This document shows, one piece after another, positions 37,252-47,088 of a stretch of 64,000 bases of DNA. The first letter of the stretch is position 1, and each line of letters opens with the position of its first letter. Source of the stretch: Halopseudomonas sp002296055 (lineage in GTDB: Bacteria > Pseudomonadota > Gammaproteobacteria > Pseudomonadales > Pseudomonadaceae); assembly GCF_050876985.1 (NCBI RefSeq), contig NZ_JBPAPP010000001.1; one strand, written 5' to 3'. Position numbers and translations under genes: made by a program. A model generated the notes under the pieces. It worked only from the letters and a program-made list of their open reading frames with translations. It was not told where the DNA came from and searched no databases.

Positions 37252-38916
37252 ATGAACGCTTTTAAAGCCATTCCTGATACAGGTACAGAGGCTGAGCAAC
37301 AGGCTTGGGCCGAACTGAATACGCAGGCAGAGCGCTTGCGTCCACTGCACCTTGCGGAGTTATTTCGTACTGATGATCAGCGCTTTGCCGGCTTTAACGT
37401 CGCAGCAGGCCCTTTGCTGCTGGACTACAGCAAACAACGTGTTGATGCCCTGGCGCTGGAGAAGCTGTTTGCACTTGCTGATAGCGCTGACCTGCGCGGC
37501 TGGATTGCTCGGCTGTTCAACGCTGAGACCGTCAACAATACCGAGCAACGGTCCGCCATGCACTGGGCGCTCCGGGTGCCTGCCGACACGGAGCTGAAAG
37601 AGCCCCTTGAAGGCGTTTATTCCGATGTGCAATCTCAGCTTGACCGCATGGCTGCCATGGTAGACAAAATCCATAGTGGCCAATGGCGGGGTATGACGGG
37701 TGAGGTGATTACCGATGTAGTCAACATCGGGGTTGGCGGCTCTGATCTTGGGCCGCTGATGGTCAGCCGAGCGCTTAACGACTTCGCGCTGAAAAAGGCG
37801 AAGTCGTTGGGTATTCACTTTGCGTCTTCCATGGATGGCAGTCAGATGGCGCAACTGCTGCAGCAACTGCGTCCGCAGAACACCCTGTTTATCGTCTCTT
37901 CTAAATCCTTTACCACCGTCGATACCCTGTACAACGCCAATACCGCGCTGGCTTGGCTGGAGCGCTCGCTGGGCAAGTGTGCAGGGCTGATGCACTGCCA
38001 TTTTATCGGCGTGTCATCCAAGCCGGACAAGATGAGCGAGTGGGGCATCCATCGGGAGAACCAGCTGCAGATTTGGGACTGGGTGGGTGGCCGTTATTCG
38101 CTATGGTCGTGCATCGGTTTGCCGATCGCGCTGCGTATCGGCATGAAGGGGTTCCGCCAGCTGTTGGCGGGTGCCCACCTGATGGATGAACACTTCCGCT
38201 CGGCGCCTTGGGAAAGCAACTTGCCCGTGTTGATGGCGCTGATTGGTGTGTGGAACACCAACTGCCTGGGCATCAACGCCCACGCCATTTTGCCCTACGA
38301 CGGGCGTCTGGAAAAACTGCCTGCGTACCTTGAGCAGCTGGAAATGGAGTCCAACGGCAAGTCAGTCAACCGCGATGGTGAGCAGGTGCAGTTGCACACC
38401 TGTCCGGTGCTCTGGGGGGAGGTTGGCCCAAATGCGCAGCACGCCTTTTACCAACTGCTGCATCAAGGGACAGAGGTTGTAACCTGCGACTTTATCGCGC
38501 CAGCCCTGCGCTACCATGAGGCGCGGCACACCGCAGATGCCGAGGAGCTGGTCAGACAGCATGAACTGGCGTTGGCCAACTGCCTGGCCCAGTCGCGCCT
38601 ACTGGCATTGGGTGAGGCGGCGCTGGAGGATGAGGGCGAGTTACCGCATTACAAGCGTTATCGCGGTAATCAGCCGAGTTCCACTTTGCTGCTGAAAGAA
38701 CTTAGCCCCTTTAGCCTTGGCGCCATGATTGCCGCCTATGAAAACAAGGTATTTGCTCAGGCGGTGATCTGGGGCATCAACCCCTTCGATCAGTGGGGCG
38801 TTGAGATGGGCAAAAAGATCGCCACTGAAACTTTGGGCGTAATTCGTGGAGAAGATGACCCCGGCGCGCTGGATAGTTCGACCCTTGGGCTGATCGACTT
38901 TATCAAGGCTCAATAG
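37252..38916 (+). CDS. pgi: Glucose-6-phosphate isomerase
   Basis: Pgi interconverts glucose-6-phosphate and fructose-6-phosphate. The 554-aa protein has VVNIGVGGSDLGPLMV, SSKSFTTVDT and the C-terminal family signature containing GINPFDQWGVEMGK. It feeds hexose-phosphate towards CpsG and GalU for sugar nucleotides. It is the third gene of the galU unit, 18 bases behind the dehydrogenase homologue. Confidence 0.96.
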   Translation: MNAFKAIPDTGTEAEQQAWAELNTQAERLRPLHLAELFRTDDQRFAGFNVAAGPLLLDYSKQRVDALALEKLFALADSADLRGWIARLFNAETVNNTEQRSAMHWALRVPADTELKEPLEGVYSDVQSQLDRMAAMVDKIHSGQWRGMTGEVITDVVNIGVGGSDLGPLMVSRALNDFALKKAKSLGIHFASSMDGSQMAQLLQQLRPQNTLFIVSSKSFTTVDTLYNANTALAWLERSLGKCAGLMHCHFIGVSSKPDKMSEWGIHRENQLQIWDWVGGRYSLWSCIGLPIALRIGMKGFRQLLAGAHLMDEHFRSAPWESNLPVLMALIGVWNTNCLGINAHAILPYDGRLEKLPAYLEQLEMESNGKSVNRDGEQVQLHTCPVLWGEVGPNAQHAFYQLLHQGTEVVTCDFIAPALRYHEARHTADAEELVRQHELALANCLAQSRLLALGEAALEDEGELPHYKRYRGNQPSSTLLLKELSPFSLGAMIAAYENKVFAQAVIWGINPFDQWGVEMGKKIATETLGVIRGEDDPGALDSSTLGLIDFIKAQ

Positions 38917-38938
38917 AGGCTCTTGGTAGAAGGGGCAT

Positions 38939-38971
38939 GGCAGGGTGAAAAGCTGTATTTTTCACCCTGCC
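38939..38971. terminator. Hairpin between convergent pgi and galE
   Basis: A 13-base-pair stem GGCAGGGTGAAAA (38939-38951) / TTTTCACCCTGCC (38959-38971) follows pgi by about 20 bases. T and A runs lie inside the stem rather than after it. It probably separates the two convergent units. Confidence 0.65.
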
Positions 38972-39031
38972 GGTAGCAATCCAACGAGGCCCGGCTAGGG
39001 CCTAGTAAACCTTGAACTACACCTCTGAGGA

Positions 39032-40069
39032 TCAGCCTCTATACCCGTCTGGGTTTTGTGACTGCCAGCGCCAGCTGTCAGCGCACATGGCTTCAATACC
39101 CAAGGTTGCTGCCCAGCCCAACTCCTGTTCCGCTAGGGCCGGGTCTGCATAGCAGCTGGCTACGTCACCTGGGCGCCGGGCTACCAGCTCATACGCCAGC
39201 GTCTTGCCACATGCCTGTTCAAATGCCTTGAGCATTTCCAGCACGGAATAACCGCGCCCTGTACCCAGGTTAAAGGCTTTGATGCCTAAACTTTGTTTCA
39301 GCCAAGCCAGGGCCTTGACGTGCCCATCTGACAAGTCCATTACATGGATATAGTCACGCACTCCTGTGCCATCCACCGTTGGGTAGTCACTACCGAATAC
39401 ACTCAGTTGCTCACGACGACCAACAGCAACCTGAGCAATGTAAGGCATGAGGTTGTTGGGGATATCGCTCGGGTCTTCACCAATCAGTCCGCTTGGGTGC
39501 GCGCCGACCGGGTTGAAGTAACGTAGCAATGCAATGTTCCAGCGTGGATCGGAGGTGTATAGATCACCCAGAATCTCTTCAATGATCAGCTTCGAGCGAC
39601 CATAGGGGTTAGTCGCACTGGTAGGGAAGTCCTCACGAATTGGCAGTGACGCCGGGTCGCCGTACACCGTGGCAGACGAGCTGAACACTAGGTTGAATAC
39701 GCCAGCACGTTGCATTGCCTGGCATAGGGTAACGGTGCCGCTGACGTTGTTGTGGTAATAACGTAAGGGCTGGGCAACGGACTCACCGACCGCCTTGAGG
39801 CCGGCAAAATGAATGACCGCATCGATAGCGTGCTGTTCGAAAAGGCTATCCAGCAGTGCCGCATCATTGATGTCGCCCTCAACGCAAGGCACCTCAATCC
39901 CCGTGATCGCCTGCACTCGGCGCAACGCTTCTGGTGAGCTATTGCTGAAGTTATCCAGCACCAGTAGTTGATAGCCGGCTTCCTGTAATTGAATGCAGGT
40001 GTGGGTACCAATATAACCAGCACCGCCGGTGACGAGAATGCGGGCAGAGGAGGATAGGTCAGTAGGCAT
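39032..40069 (-). CDS. galE: UDP-glucose 4-epimerase
   Basis: GalE interconverts UDP-glucose and UDP-galactose (some members also the N-acetyl forms). The 345-aa short-chain dehydrogenase-type protein has GGAGYIG near the N-terminus and the catalytic YGRSK motif with a preceding SSSATVYG. Its start overlaps the wcaJ end by 11 bases, so it is the last gene of the polysaccharide operon and probably supplies galactose units. Confidence 0.94.
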   Translation of the reverse strand: MPTDLSSSARILVTGGAGYIGTHTCIQLQEAGYQLLVLDNFSNSSPEALRRVQAITGIEVPCVEGDINDAALLDSLFEQHAIDAVIHFAGLKAVGESVAQPLRYYHNNVSGTVTLCQAMQRAGVFNLVFSSSATVYGDPASLPIREDFPTSATNPYGRSKLIIEEILGDLYTSDPRWNIALLRYFNPVGAHPSGLIGEDPSDIPNNLMPYIAQVAVGRREQLSVFGSDYPTVDGTGVRDYIHVMDLSDGHVKALAWLKQSLGIKAFNLGTGRGYSVLEMLKAFEQACGKTLAYELVARRPGDVASCYADPALAEQELGWAATLGIEAMCADSWRWQSQNPDGYRG

Positions 40070-41474
40070 TCTTGTTGATAAACCCTTTAAATACAGTCAA
40101 GAAAACAATCTTCAAGTCCAGAAAAAGCGACCAATTGCGGATATAGTCCAGGTCATACTCAATGCGCTTTTCCATCTTGTCTACGGTGTCTGTCTCGCCG
40201 CGCCAGCCGTTGATTTGTGCCCAGCCGGTAATGCCTGGTTTCACCTTGTGACGCAACATATAGCCGCTGATGATCTTGCGGTATTCCTCATTATGCGCAA
40301 TAGCGTGGGGGCGAGGGCCGACGATAGACATCTCACCGCGTAGCACATTGATGAACTGCGGTAGTTCATCGAGCGAAGTGCGGCGCAGAAAGGCACCAAA
40401 AGGTGTTATACGATTATCGCCGCGGGTCGCTTGGGTGACTTTTGCCCCGTTCTCCATCACCTTCATACTGCGGAACTTCCAGACCTCAATGGATTTGCCG
40501 TCGATGCCGTAGCGCTTCTGGCGGAACAGGGCGGGGCCGGGCGAGGTCATGCGCACACAGAAAGCGATCATCAGCATGGGGATGGAAATGAGTGCGAGGA
40601 TAAGGGTTGAAAGAATAATGTCTTCGATGCGCTTAACAATACGGTTCGCGCCATCCATTGGGGTGTCAAAGATACTGATGCTGGGTAGCCCGTTGATGGA
40701 CTCGCTACGCGCATGCAACAGGTCGAATACGAATACGTCGGGTATTAGATAAACCGATGCTGTACTGTCGCTCAGCTCGTCTAGCAGCCACTTGATTTTT
40801 AGCTCTGCACGCATCGGCAGGGTGATATAAATCTTGTCGATCAAGCCAGCCTTGGCATCGTCGATCAAGGCTTGCATGTCGCCATTGACTGGCATGGCGA
40901 TGCTGGTGCCGGCCAAGGCGATGGGCTCGCTGGTTTTGTCATCATAAAAGCCCATCAGATTCAGACCCATCCAGGGTGTGCTGACGATGTTGTTAGCCAA
41001 GCGCTGGCCCAGCTCACCGGCGCCGGCGATAGCGACAGAACGCGTGTTGTAGCCCCGGCTGCGCAAGTGGCGCATGATGTGACGCAGCAGCACCCGGTAG
41101 CCCCACAGGCTGATCAGGCCCAAGGCAAACCACGCCAGTTTTTCCATGTCTGGAAGTCGGGTGCTTTGGAAGAAGAAGTAGTCAGTCACGAAGGCTACGG
41201 CAAAAGCGGCGGCCCAGTTGCCCCCCACCTGGCGTAGCTCCCGTAGCGAGTGCTCACCGCGCCAGGATCCGTAGAGGTGGCTGAAATCGTTGATCAGGTA
41301 GAAGAGAAAGAGCGTGATCAGCAAGCTGATCCAGTGATCGCGGTGCAGGGTGGTCTCTTGAAGCCACAGTACGATAAACAGGGCGCTGGCTATGACGACC
41401 AGATCAAGCCAGCGATGCATGACCGCGAGCATTGGTTCGTTGGAGCGGATGATTCCGTTCTGGGTAGGCTGCAT
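40059..41474 (-). CDS. wcaJ: Undecaprenyl-phosphate sugar phosphotransferase (WcaJ-type)
   Basis: This enzyme starts repeat-unit synthesis by moving a hexose-1-phosphate from a UDP-sugar to undecaprenyl phosphate. The 471-aa protein has four N-terminal membrane helices, a CoA-binding-like domain (VAIAGAGELGQRLA), a re-entrant helix near residue 285 and the C-terminal catalytic domain with KFRSM, DELPQFINVLRGEMSIVGPRP and KPGITGWAQINGWRG. Glucose is the usual substrate of this subfamily; galactose is possible given adjacent galE. Confidence 0.92.
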   Translation of the reverse strand: MQPTQNGIIRSNEPMLAVMHRWLDLVVIASALFIVLWLQETTLHRDHWISLLITLFLFYLINDFSHLYGSWRGEHSLRELRQVGGNWAAAFAVAFVTDYFFFQSTRLPDMEKLAWFALGLISLWGYRVLLRHIMRHLRSRGYNTRSVAIAGAGELGQRLANNIVSTPWMGLNLMGFYDDKTSEPIALAGTSIAMPVNGDMQALIDDAKAGLIDKIYITLPMRAELKIKWLLDELSDSTASVYLIPDVFVFDLLHARSESINGLPSISIFDTPMDGANRIVKRIEDIILSTLILALISIPMLMIAFCVRMTSPGPALFRQKRYGIDGKSIEVWKFRSMKVMENGAKVTQATRGDNRITPFGAFLRRTSLDELPQFINVLRGEMSIVGPRPHAIAHNEEYRKIISGYMLRHKVKPGITGWAQINGWRGETDTVDKMEKRIEYDLDYIRNWSLFLDLKIVFLTVFKGFINKNAY

Positions 41475-41624
41475 GATCTATTCCTGCGAATGCAAAACGT
41501 CTTGAGACACTGTGGGGCATGATCTGCTTGAGAGTCCGATAGAGTGCAGTGGTTCACTCGATTCGGAACACCTATTGGCAGTTCAGGGCAATGCGGCGCG
41601 CCTGTGGCTCAGGTCGCTTAGTAT

Positions 41625-41661
41625 CGCAGAGATCGGCAATGGCGTGGGGCCGATCTCTGCG
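41625..41661. repeat. Perfect 13-bp inverted repeat downstream of cpsG
   Basis: CGCAGAGATCGGC (41625-41637) and GCCGATCTCTGCG (41649-41661) form a perfect stem with an 11-base loop. It lies 23 bases after the cpsG stop and about 150 bases before wcaJ. No T-tract follows on either strand. It may be a 3' boundary of the large operon or an RNA-stability element. Confidence 0.75.
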
Positions 41662-41683
41662 GTGGTGGCGCTATGGAGTCGGC

Positions 41684-43084
41684 TCAGGACAGGGCGTTGA
41701 TGGCGTCCAGAAGTTGCTTGGTTTGCTGCTCCATCAAGCTTTGGTTGGCACGGCTTTCTACATTCAGGCGAATGACCGGCTCGGTATTGGACGCTCTCAG
41801 GTTGAAGCGCCATTCAGCAAACTCGATGCTTACCCCATCGGTGTGATCAACACTTAGAGCGTCTTTGGCGTATTGGGACTCAATGGCCTTCAGCACGGCT
41901 GGAGCATTGTTTACCTTGAGGTTGATCTCGCCAGAGGAGGGGAAGCGTGCAATACGCTCGCCGACCAGAGCTGACAGAGGCAGGCCTTTGCGGCACATCA
42001 ACTCGGCAATCAGCAACCAGGGAATCATACCGCTGTCACAGTAGGCGAAGTCACGGAAGTAGTGATGCGCACTCATTTCGCCGCCGTAAATGGCATCTTC
42101 ATTGCGCATGCGCTCTTTGATAAACGCGTGACCGGCCTTGGTTTGCACCGCAACCCCGCCATTGCTCTCTACTTGCTCGACTGTGTTCCAGACCAGGCGC
42201 GGGTCGTGAATGATTCGCGCGCCTTGTTCTTTCTGCAGAAATGCCTCGGCAAGCAGGCCAACGATGTAGTAGCCCTCGATAAAGCGACCTTGCTCATCAA
42301 ACAGGAAGCAGCGGTCAAAGTCGCCGTCCCAGGCGATGCCGGCGTCCGCACCATGTTCCAGTACCGCGTCGCGCGTTGTAGCACGGTTTTCGACGAGAAT
42401 GGGGTTAGGAATACCATTGGGGAAGGTGCCGTCTGGCTCGTGACAGATCTTGATAAAGGTAACTGGCAGGCCGGCGGCGGAAAACGCAGCCTCAATCGCA
42501 TCAACCGCAGGCCCCGCCGCGCCGTTACCGGCGTTGACAACGAGCTTGAGCGGGCGGTCAAAGGCGGTGGTATCGATATAGCCCATCAGATGTTTCACGA
42601 AGTCCGCGCGGGTATCGACCAACTCATAGCTACCGCGGTCTGCTTCTGCCACCGCTGGGTCTTTACCGTCGACCAGCTCGTAGCTGCTGGCTTCTGCCAT
42701 TTCGCGAATGGCGGCAAGGCCGGTGTCCGCGGAGATGGGGCGGGCTCCTTCGCGTACCAGCTTGAAGCCGTTGTAGTCGATGGGGTTGTGCGAGGCGGTC
42801 ACTTCAATGCCACCATCTACGCCCAGCTGGAATGTGGCGAAGTAGACTTCTTCAGTGCCGGCCAGGCCAAGATCAAGAACGTTCACGCCTTCATCACGCA
42901 ACCCGTTGGCGAGCGCTGCTTTAAGGGCAGGGGAGGTGGCGCGCACGTCGCCACCCAGAACGATACGTTTAGGCTTGAGAAATTGCGCGAAGGCGCGAGC
43001 AATACGATAGGCGATGTCTTCATTCAACTCTGTGCCGAGTTGACCGCGGATATCGTAGGCTTTGAAGCAGGTGAGGGAGGTCAT
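41684..43084 (-). CDS. cpsG: Phosphomannomutase/phosphoglucomutase (CpsG/ManB)
   Basis: The 466-aa alpha-D-phosphohexomutase starts TCFKAYDIRG and has the phosphoserine loop TASHNPIDYNG, the metal site DGDFDRCF and the sugar loop GGEMSAHHY. It is very close to E. coli CpsG. It can supply mannose-1-phosphate or, if bifunctional like AlgC, glucose-1-phosphate for GalU and RmlA. No manC is in the window, so the second role may matter more. A degenerate 54-base direct repeat (42615-42722) encodes SYELVD twice and lengthens one surface loop compared with E. coli. Confidence 0.93.
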   Translation of the reverse strand: MTSLTCFKAYDIRGQLGTELNEDIAYRIARAFAQFLKPKRIVLGGDVRATSPALKAALANGLRDEGVNVLDLGLAGTEEVYFATFQLGVDGGIEVTASHNPIDYNGFKLVREGARPISADTGLAAIREMAEASSYELVDGKDPAVAEADRGSYELVDTRADFVKHLMGYIDTTAFDRPLKLVVNAGNGAAGPAVDAIEAAFSAAGLPVTFIKICHEPDGTFPNGIPNPILVENRATTRDAVLEHGADAGIAWDGDFDRCFLFDEQGRFIEGYYIVGLLAEAFLQKEQGARIIHDPRLVWNTVEQVESNGGVAVQTKAGHAFIKERMRNEDAIYGGEMSAHHYFRDFAYCDSGMIPWLLIAELMCRKGLPLSALVGERIARFPSSGEINLKVNNAPAVLKAIESQYAKDALSVDHTDGVSIEFAEWRFNLRASNTEPVIRLNVESRANQSLMEQQTKQLLDAINALS

Positions 43085-43103
43085 TGGAGTCCTTGAAAGT
43101 AGA

Positions 43104-44870
43104 TCAGAATGTCCAGATAAACGGGATAAGCAGTACTGAGGTTGTACCAATTAGCAGGCTCAGTGGCGCGCCTATCTTTAAATAGTCACTAAAGCGATAT
43201 CGACCGGGTCCGTAGACCATGAGGTTTGTTTGGTAACCGATGGGGGTCATAAAGCTCGAGGACGCCGCAAACATGATGGCGATAATAAATGGCAGGTGGT
43301 CGACAGCCAGCTGCTCAGCCAAAGCCATGCCAATAGGAAACATCAGCACGGCAGCTGCGTTGTTGGTGATCAGCTCAGTAAATATCACTGTCATAGCGTA
43401 TAGCAACGCGAGTGCCAGCCAGGGAGACATGCTGTCGCCAACCACCAGTAGTCGGGCTATGCCCCCGGCCGCTCCGGTTTCGGTCATGGCGCTACCAAGC
43501 GCGAATGAGGCGGCAATCACGATGAGTACCGGCAAGTCGATATAGCGACGTGCCTTGCTGGCGGTAATGCAACGGGTGGCGAGCATAGCGCCAGCGGCCA
43601 GAAAGGCGGCCTCCATGATCGGTAGCATGCCGGTAGCGCTTAACATAACCATGCCCAGCAGTATCCCTAATGCCAGTGGCGCCTTGCGAAAGTCCGGTGG
43701 GGTAGAGTCGTTTAGTGCGCTGACCAGCAGAAAGTCGCGGCGAAAGCGGTACTGCTCGACAAACTGATGGCTGGCCTCAAGCAGCAGGGTATCACCGATG
43801 CGAAAACGGATATCACCTAGCTTGCCGGGAATGCGATTGCCCTCCCGTGAAACTGACAGAATCACAGCGTTAAAGCGGGTCCGAAAGCGTGACTCACGCA
43901 CCGTGCGGTTAAGCGCAGGAAACTCTGAGCCGAGCACCACCTCAACAATACAGCGTTGGTGGTTTGCCACCTCCAGCTTGTGCACGTTGCCACTGGAAGG
44001 CTTGAGCCCCTGAATACGGCGCAGCTCGGCGGCGCACTCCGGAGCACCAATAAAATACAGCTTGTCACCAGCCTGCAGGGTGCGGTCCGGTTCTACGGCG
44101 GTAATCAGTCGACCCTGGCGCTCGATCTCGGCCAGATAGCCATAGGTTAGGCTGCGCAGCCCAGCCTGGGCAATGGTCTTGCCCAGCAAGGGGCCGGGCG
44201 ACTCAACCTCTACCTCAACACCATACTCACGTACCTGGTCCAGTTGCTCACTGACGCCACCCCGGTCCGGCAACAGTCGATCTGAAAACAGCACCAGAAA
44301 AGCCACGCCAACCAACAGCAGTGGAATGCCCAGCCAGGCCAGCTCAAACAACCCAAGGTGGGTACCGGTCTTGCTTTGCAGTAACCCATCCACCACCAGG
44401 TTGGTGCTGGTACCGATCAGCGTGCAGGTGCCGCCAAGAATGGTCGCGTAACTCAATGGCAGCAGCAGCTTGGACGCCGAAATACGCAGCCGCTGAGCCC
44501 AATCCTGAATTGCCGGAATAAACATCGCCACTACCGTGGTGTTGTTCATAAAGGCACTGAGAAAACTGGTTGGTAGCAGCATGCGCAGCTGCGCACCACG
44601 CACTGAGGACGGCTGGCCTAACAAGCGCGATGCTACCCACTGCACCGCACCAGTTTCTTTGAGGCCGGCAGCCACGACATAGAGGGTGGCAATGGTGATT
44701 ACCCCAGTATTGGCAAAGCCGGCCAGCGCCTGGGGCGGTGCAAGGATACCGCTGATCACTAAAAAGGCCAGAGCAGCCATTAGTACTAGATCAGCGGGTA
44801 CTCGGGAGGCGGCCAGCGCCAGTAGCACACCAACCACCGTCAATAACACGACAACAGCATCCAGCTCCAC
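43104..44870 (-). CDS. SLC13-family anion permease with two RCK_C domains
   Basis: The 588-aa protein has about 11 membrane helices with the two SLC13/DASS signature hairpins (SAFMNNTTVVAMFIP; TNNAAAVLMFPIG). A central soluble part has two TrkA-C/RCK_C domains (VESPGPLLGKTIAQAGLR; VLGSEFPALNRTVRESRF). This architecture is shared by Na+/sulfate transporters such as the algal SLT type, and by dicarboxylate carriers. Its position between wzx and cpsG in a locus with sulfate-activating and sulfotransferase genes supports sulfate import; that is inference. It lies 12 bases after wzx. Confidence 0.87.
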   Translation of the reverse strand: MELDAVVVLLTVVGVLLALAASRVPADLVLMAALAFLVISGILAPPQALAGFANTGVITIATLYVVAAGLKETGAVQWVASRLLGQPSSVRGAQLRMLLPTSFLSAFMNNTTVVAMFIPAIQDWAQRLRISASKLLLPLSYATILGGTCTLIGTSTNLVVDGLLQSKTGTHLGLFELAWLGIPLLLVGVAFLVLFSDRLLPDRGGVSEQLDQVREYGVEVEVESPGPLLGKTIAQAGLRSLTYGYLAEIERQGRLITAVEPDRTLQAGDKLYFIGAPECAAELRRIQGLKPSSGNVHKLEVANHQRCIVEVVLGSEFPALNRTVRESRFRTRFNAVILSVSREGNRIPGKLGDIRFRIGDTLLLEASHQFVEQYRFRRDFLLVSALNDSTPPDFRKAPLALGILLGMVMLSATGMLPIMEAAFLAAGAMLATRCITASKARRYIDLPVLIVIAASFALGSAMTETGAAGGIARLLVVGDSMSPWLALALLYAMTVIFTELITNNAAAVLMFPIGMALAEQLAVDHLPFIIAIMFAASSSFMTPIGYQTNLMVYGPGRYRFSDYLKIGAPLSLLIGTTSVLLIPFIWTF

Positions 44871-44882
44871 AGAACAACTCCG

Positions 44883-46208
44883 TTAGATCCTGCGCCAGAT
44901 GGCGAGGGTATTAAAACCAAGCAGTTTATTAACTTGATACACGCCAAGCAGGTTCTGTGACGCAACAGCCACTGCCGTGGCTATGGCGCCACCTAGGAGG
45001 CCATGAGCGGGTATCAACAGCAGGCCAAGCCCAACTCCGAGAGTTGCGCCAATAAACACATTTAAACGCAGCTGGCGTTCATGCCCGGTCATGCTCAACA
45101 GAAAGCCCACCGACCCCGTGGCAATATTGACAAACTGGCCAACTACCAGGATGACCAACGCCGGAGCGGCATCAATAAATTCCGGGCCAAATAACCCCAT
45201 CAGCCACTCAGGGAACAGCAACATAAACAGCACAATAGGCAGCGCGGCTAATAGCATCAGGCGAACGGACAGCAAGGCGGTGCGGCGCAAGCCTTGCATG
45301 TCTCCCTGGCGGTGCATGGCAGCAAAGCGCGGTGCAGCAATAGCGTTGACCGCCACTAGTACAAAACTTGTGAGCATGGCCGTGCGCTGGGCACTGGCGA
45401 ATAGTGCCACTTCGGTAGTGGTGCCCCAGACACCCAGCATTAGCTGGGATGACCACTGCACCATCTGGCTAAACAGCATGACGCCCCAAAGCGGCAGGCA
45501 ACTGGCAAGTAGCACACGGGAGTCAAAGACTGGTTTATCTGGGGTGGCAGGTACGCTGCGGCGCCAAGATAGCCAGCCAAACAACAGGGAACTGCCGCAA
45601 GCTAGTACATATACCCATGCCACCTGTTTTGCAGTGTGAACAGGCGTGAGCAGCAACACGACCAACACTCCAAGTGGTACCAAAACGTTCAGCGTAAGCA
45701 TGGCAGGCGCGATGCGCTTCAGCCCCTGCAGTGCTTGGGCATGCAGGGTATAGAGTGCGACCAACGGCAGGGCAAAAGCCATGATCCAGAGTACTTGATC
45801 AAAACCGGCGAGGCTGAAAACCCAGTGATTGAGTGGCCCATTCAACAGTAGCAACAGCCCCATAACCACTACTGACAAGCCGGCCACCCAAATAACCCCA
45901 GTACGATAAACACCATGAACCGCAGCGCTGTTCTGCTGGCTGTGCTCTGCAGCTACAAAGCGCACCAGACTGTTATCCAACCCCATACGGGCTATCGCCG
46001 CCAGCAGGGTAATAAGGGTAAAGCCAAAAAAGAACAGGCCAGCTTCACTGGCACCTAGGCTGCGGGCCACAACAAGATTCATTAGAAAGGCTGCTGCGGC
46101 CGCGATCACCTTGACCAGCAGGGCAACCGCGCTGCCCAGCAACATTTCACGCTGATGCGGGTTGCCCAGTTTCTTTGCAAGCCGTTCAGGCAACCAGTTG
46201 CTCATCAA
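44883..46208 (-). CDS. wzx: Wzx-type oligosaccharide flippase
   Basis: This 441-aa protein has 12-14 predicted helices and a polysaccharide-synthase/MATE-like fold. It begins with LLGSAVALLVKVIAAAAAF and has the typical VVARSLGASEAGLFFFGFTL. It should move the undecaprenyl-linked repeat unit to the periplasmic face, where Wzy polymerises it. The ATG overlaps the rmlD stop by four bases (ATGA). Overall identity of Wzx proteins is low, so the name rests on topology and context. Confidence 0.88.
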   Translation of the reverse strand: MMSNWLPERLAKKLGNPHQREMLLGSAVALLVKVIAAAAAFLMNLVVARSLGASEAGLFFFGFTLITLLAAIARMGLDNSLVRFVAAEHSQQNSAAVHGVYRTGVIWVAGLSVVVMGLLLLLNGPLNHWVFSLAGFDQVLWIMAFALPLVALYTLHAQALQGLKRIAPAMLTLNVLVPLGVLVVLLLTPVHTAKQVAWVYVLACGSSLLFGWLSWRRSVPATPDKPVFDSRVLLASCLPLWGVMLFSQMVQWSSQLMLGVWGTTTEVALFASAQRTAMLTSFVLVAVNAIAAPRFAAMHRQGDMQGLRRTALLSVRLMLLAALPIVLFMLLFPEWLMGLFGPEFIDAAPALVILVVGQFVNIATGSVGFLLSMTGHERQLRLNVFIGATLGVGLGLLLIPAHGLLGGAIATAVAVASQNLLGVYQVNKLLGFNTLAIWRRI

Positions 46209-47086
46209 CTGGCACCCAACTCTTTGAGCACTTTTTGCAACTCATCCTTCCATGGTGCCGGGCGAATGCCGCAGTATTGTTCCAGTTTGCTGCAGTCCAT
46301 CACTGACCAGGCGGGGCGGCGCGCCGGGGTAGGATATTCGGCAGTGGTGATGGGGTTGACTGCTGGTGTTTTTTCCAACATGCCCAGAGTGCAGGCCTGT
46401 GTAAAAATTTCTTCGGCAAACTCGAACCAGCTGCAGGCGGGTGTACCGCTGTAGTGATACACGCCCCAGGGCAAGTCGCCTTTATCTCGGTACTGCTGAG
46501 CCAATTGCCAGAGCGCCGCAGCAATACTGGCCGCTGAGGTAGGCCCGCCGCGCTGATCGGCAACAATCGACAGGCTGTCGTGCTGCGCTGCAAGGCGCAG
46601 CATGGTTCTCACAAAGTTGTTGCCATGGGCAGCAAAGACCCAGCTGGTGCGCAGCACAACATGTTTGTCGCACAGGCGCTCCAGCGACTGCTCACCGGCA
46701 AGCTTGCTGTTGCCATACACGCCAGTAGGACCTGGCGAATCGGTTTCGAGGTAGGGCGTGCTGGCAGTACCGTCAAACACATAATCGGTTGAAATATGCA
46801 ACACCGGGACATCCAGCGCTACAGCCGCCGCAGCCAAGTTGGCAACGCCGGTTTGATTTACCGCCCAGGCGTGCTCCTGATCTGTTTCGGCCTTATCCAC
46901 TGCCGTATAAGCTGCTGCGTTGATAATCAGGTTAGGCCTCACGCGGTCAACGGCCTGACGCACGAGCTCAATGCTGGTTATATCCAACTGGCTAGAATCG
47001 AACCCGCTAACGTTAAAGCCTGCTGGAGCCTGACGCATTAACTCATGGCCGACCTGCCCCGCGGCACCGGTAACAAGTACGCGCAT
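46205..47086 (-). CDS. rmlD: dTDP-4-dehydrorhamnose reductase
   Basis: RmlD makes dTDP-L-rhamnose in the last step. The 293-aa short-chain reductase has GAAGQVGHEL at the N-terminus, INAAAYTAVDKAE, and the catalytic YGNSK. It follows rmlC by two bases. The order here is rmlB-A-C-D, differing from the B-D-A-C order I recall for P. aeruginosa. Confidence 0.96.
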   Translation of the reverse strand: MRVLVTGAAGQVGHELMRQAPAGFNVSGFDSSQLDITSIELVRQAVDRVRPNLIINAAAYTAVDKAETDQEHAWAVNQTGVANLAAAAVALDVPVLHISTDYVFDGTASTPYLETDSPGPTGVYGNSKLAGEQSLERLCDKHVVLRTSWVFAAHGNNFVRTMLRLAAQHDSLSIVADQRGGPTSAASIAAALWQLAQQYRDKGDLPWGVYHYSGTPACSWFEFAEEIFTQACTLGMLEKTPAVNPITTAEYPTPARRPAWSVMDCSKLEQYCGIRPAPWKDELQKVLKELGAS

Positions 47087-47088
47087 TA

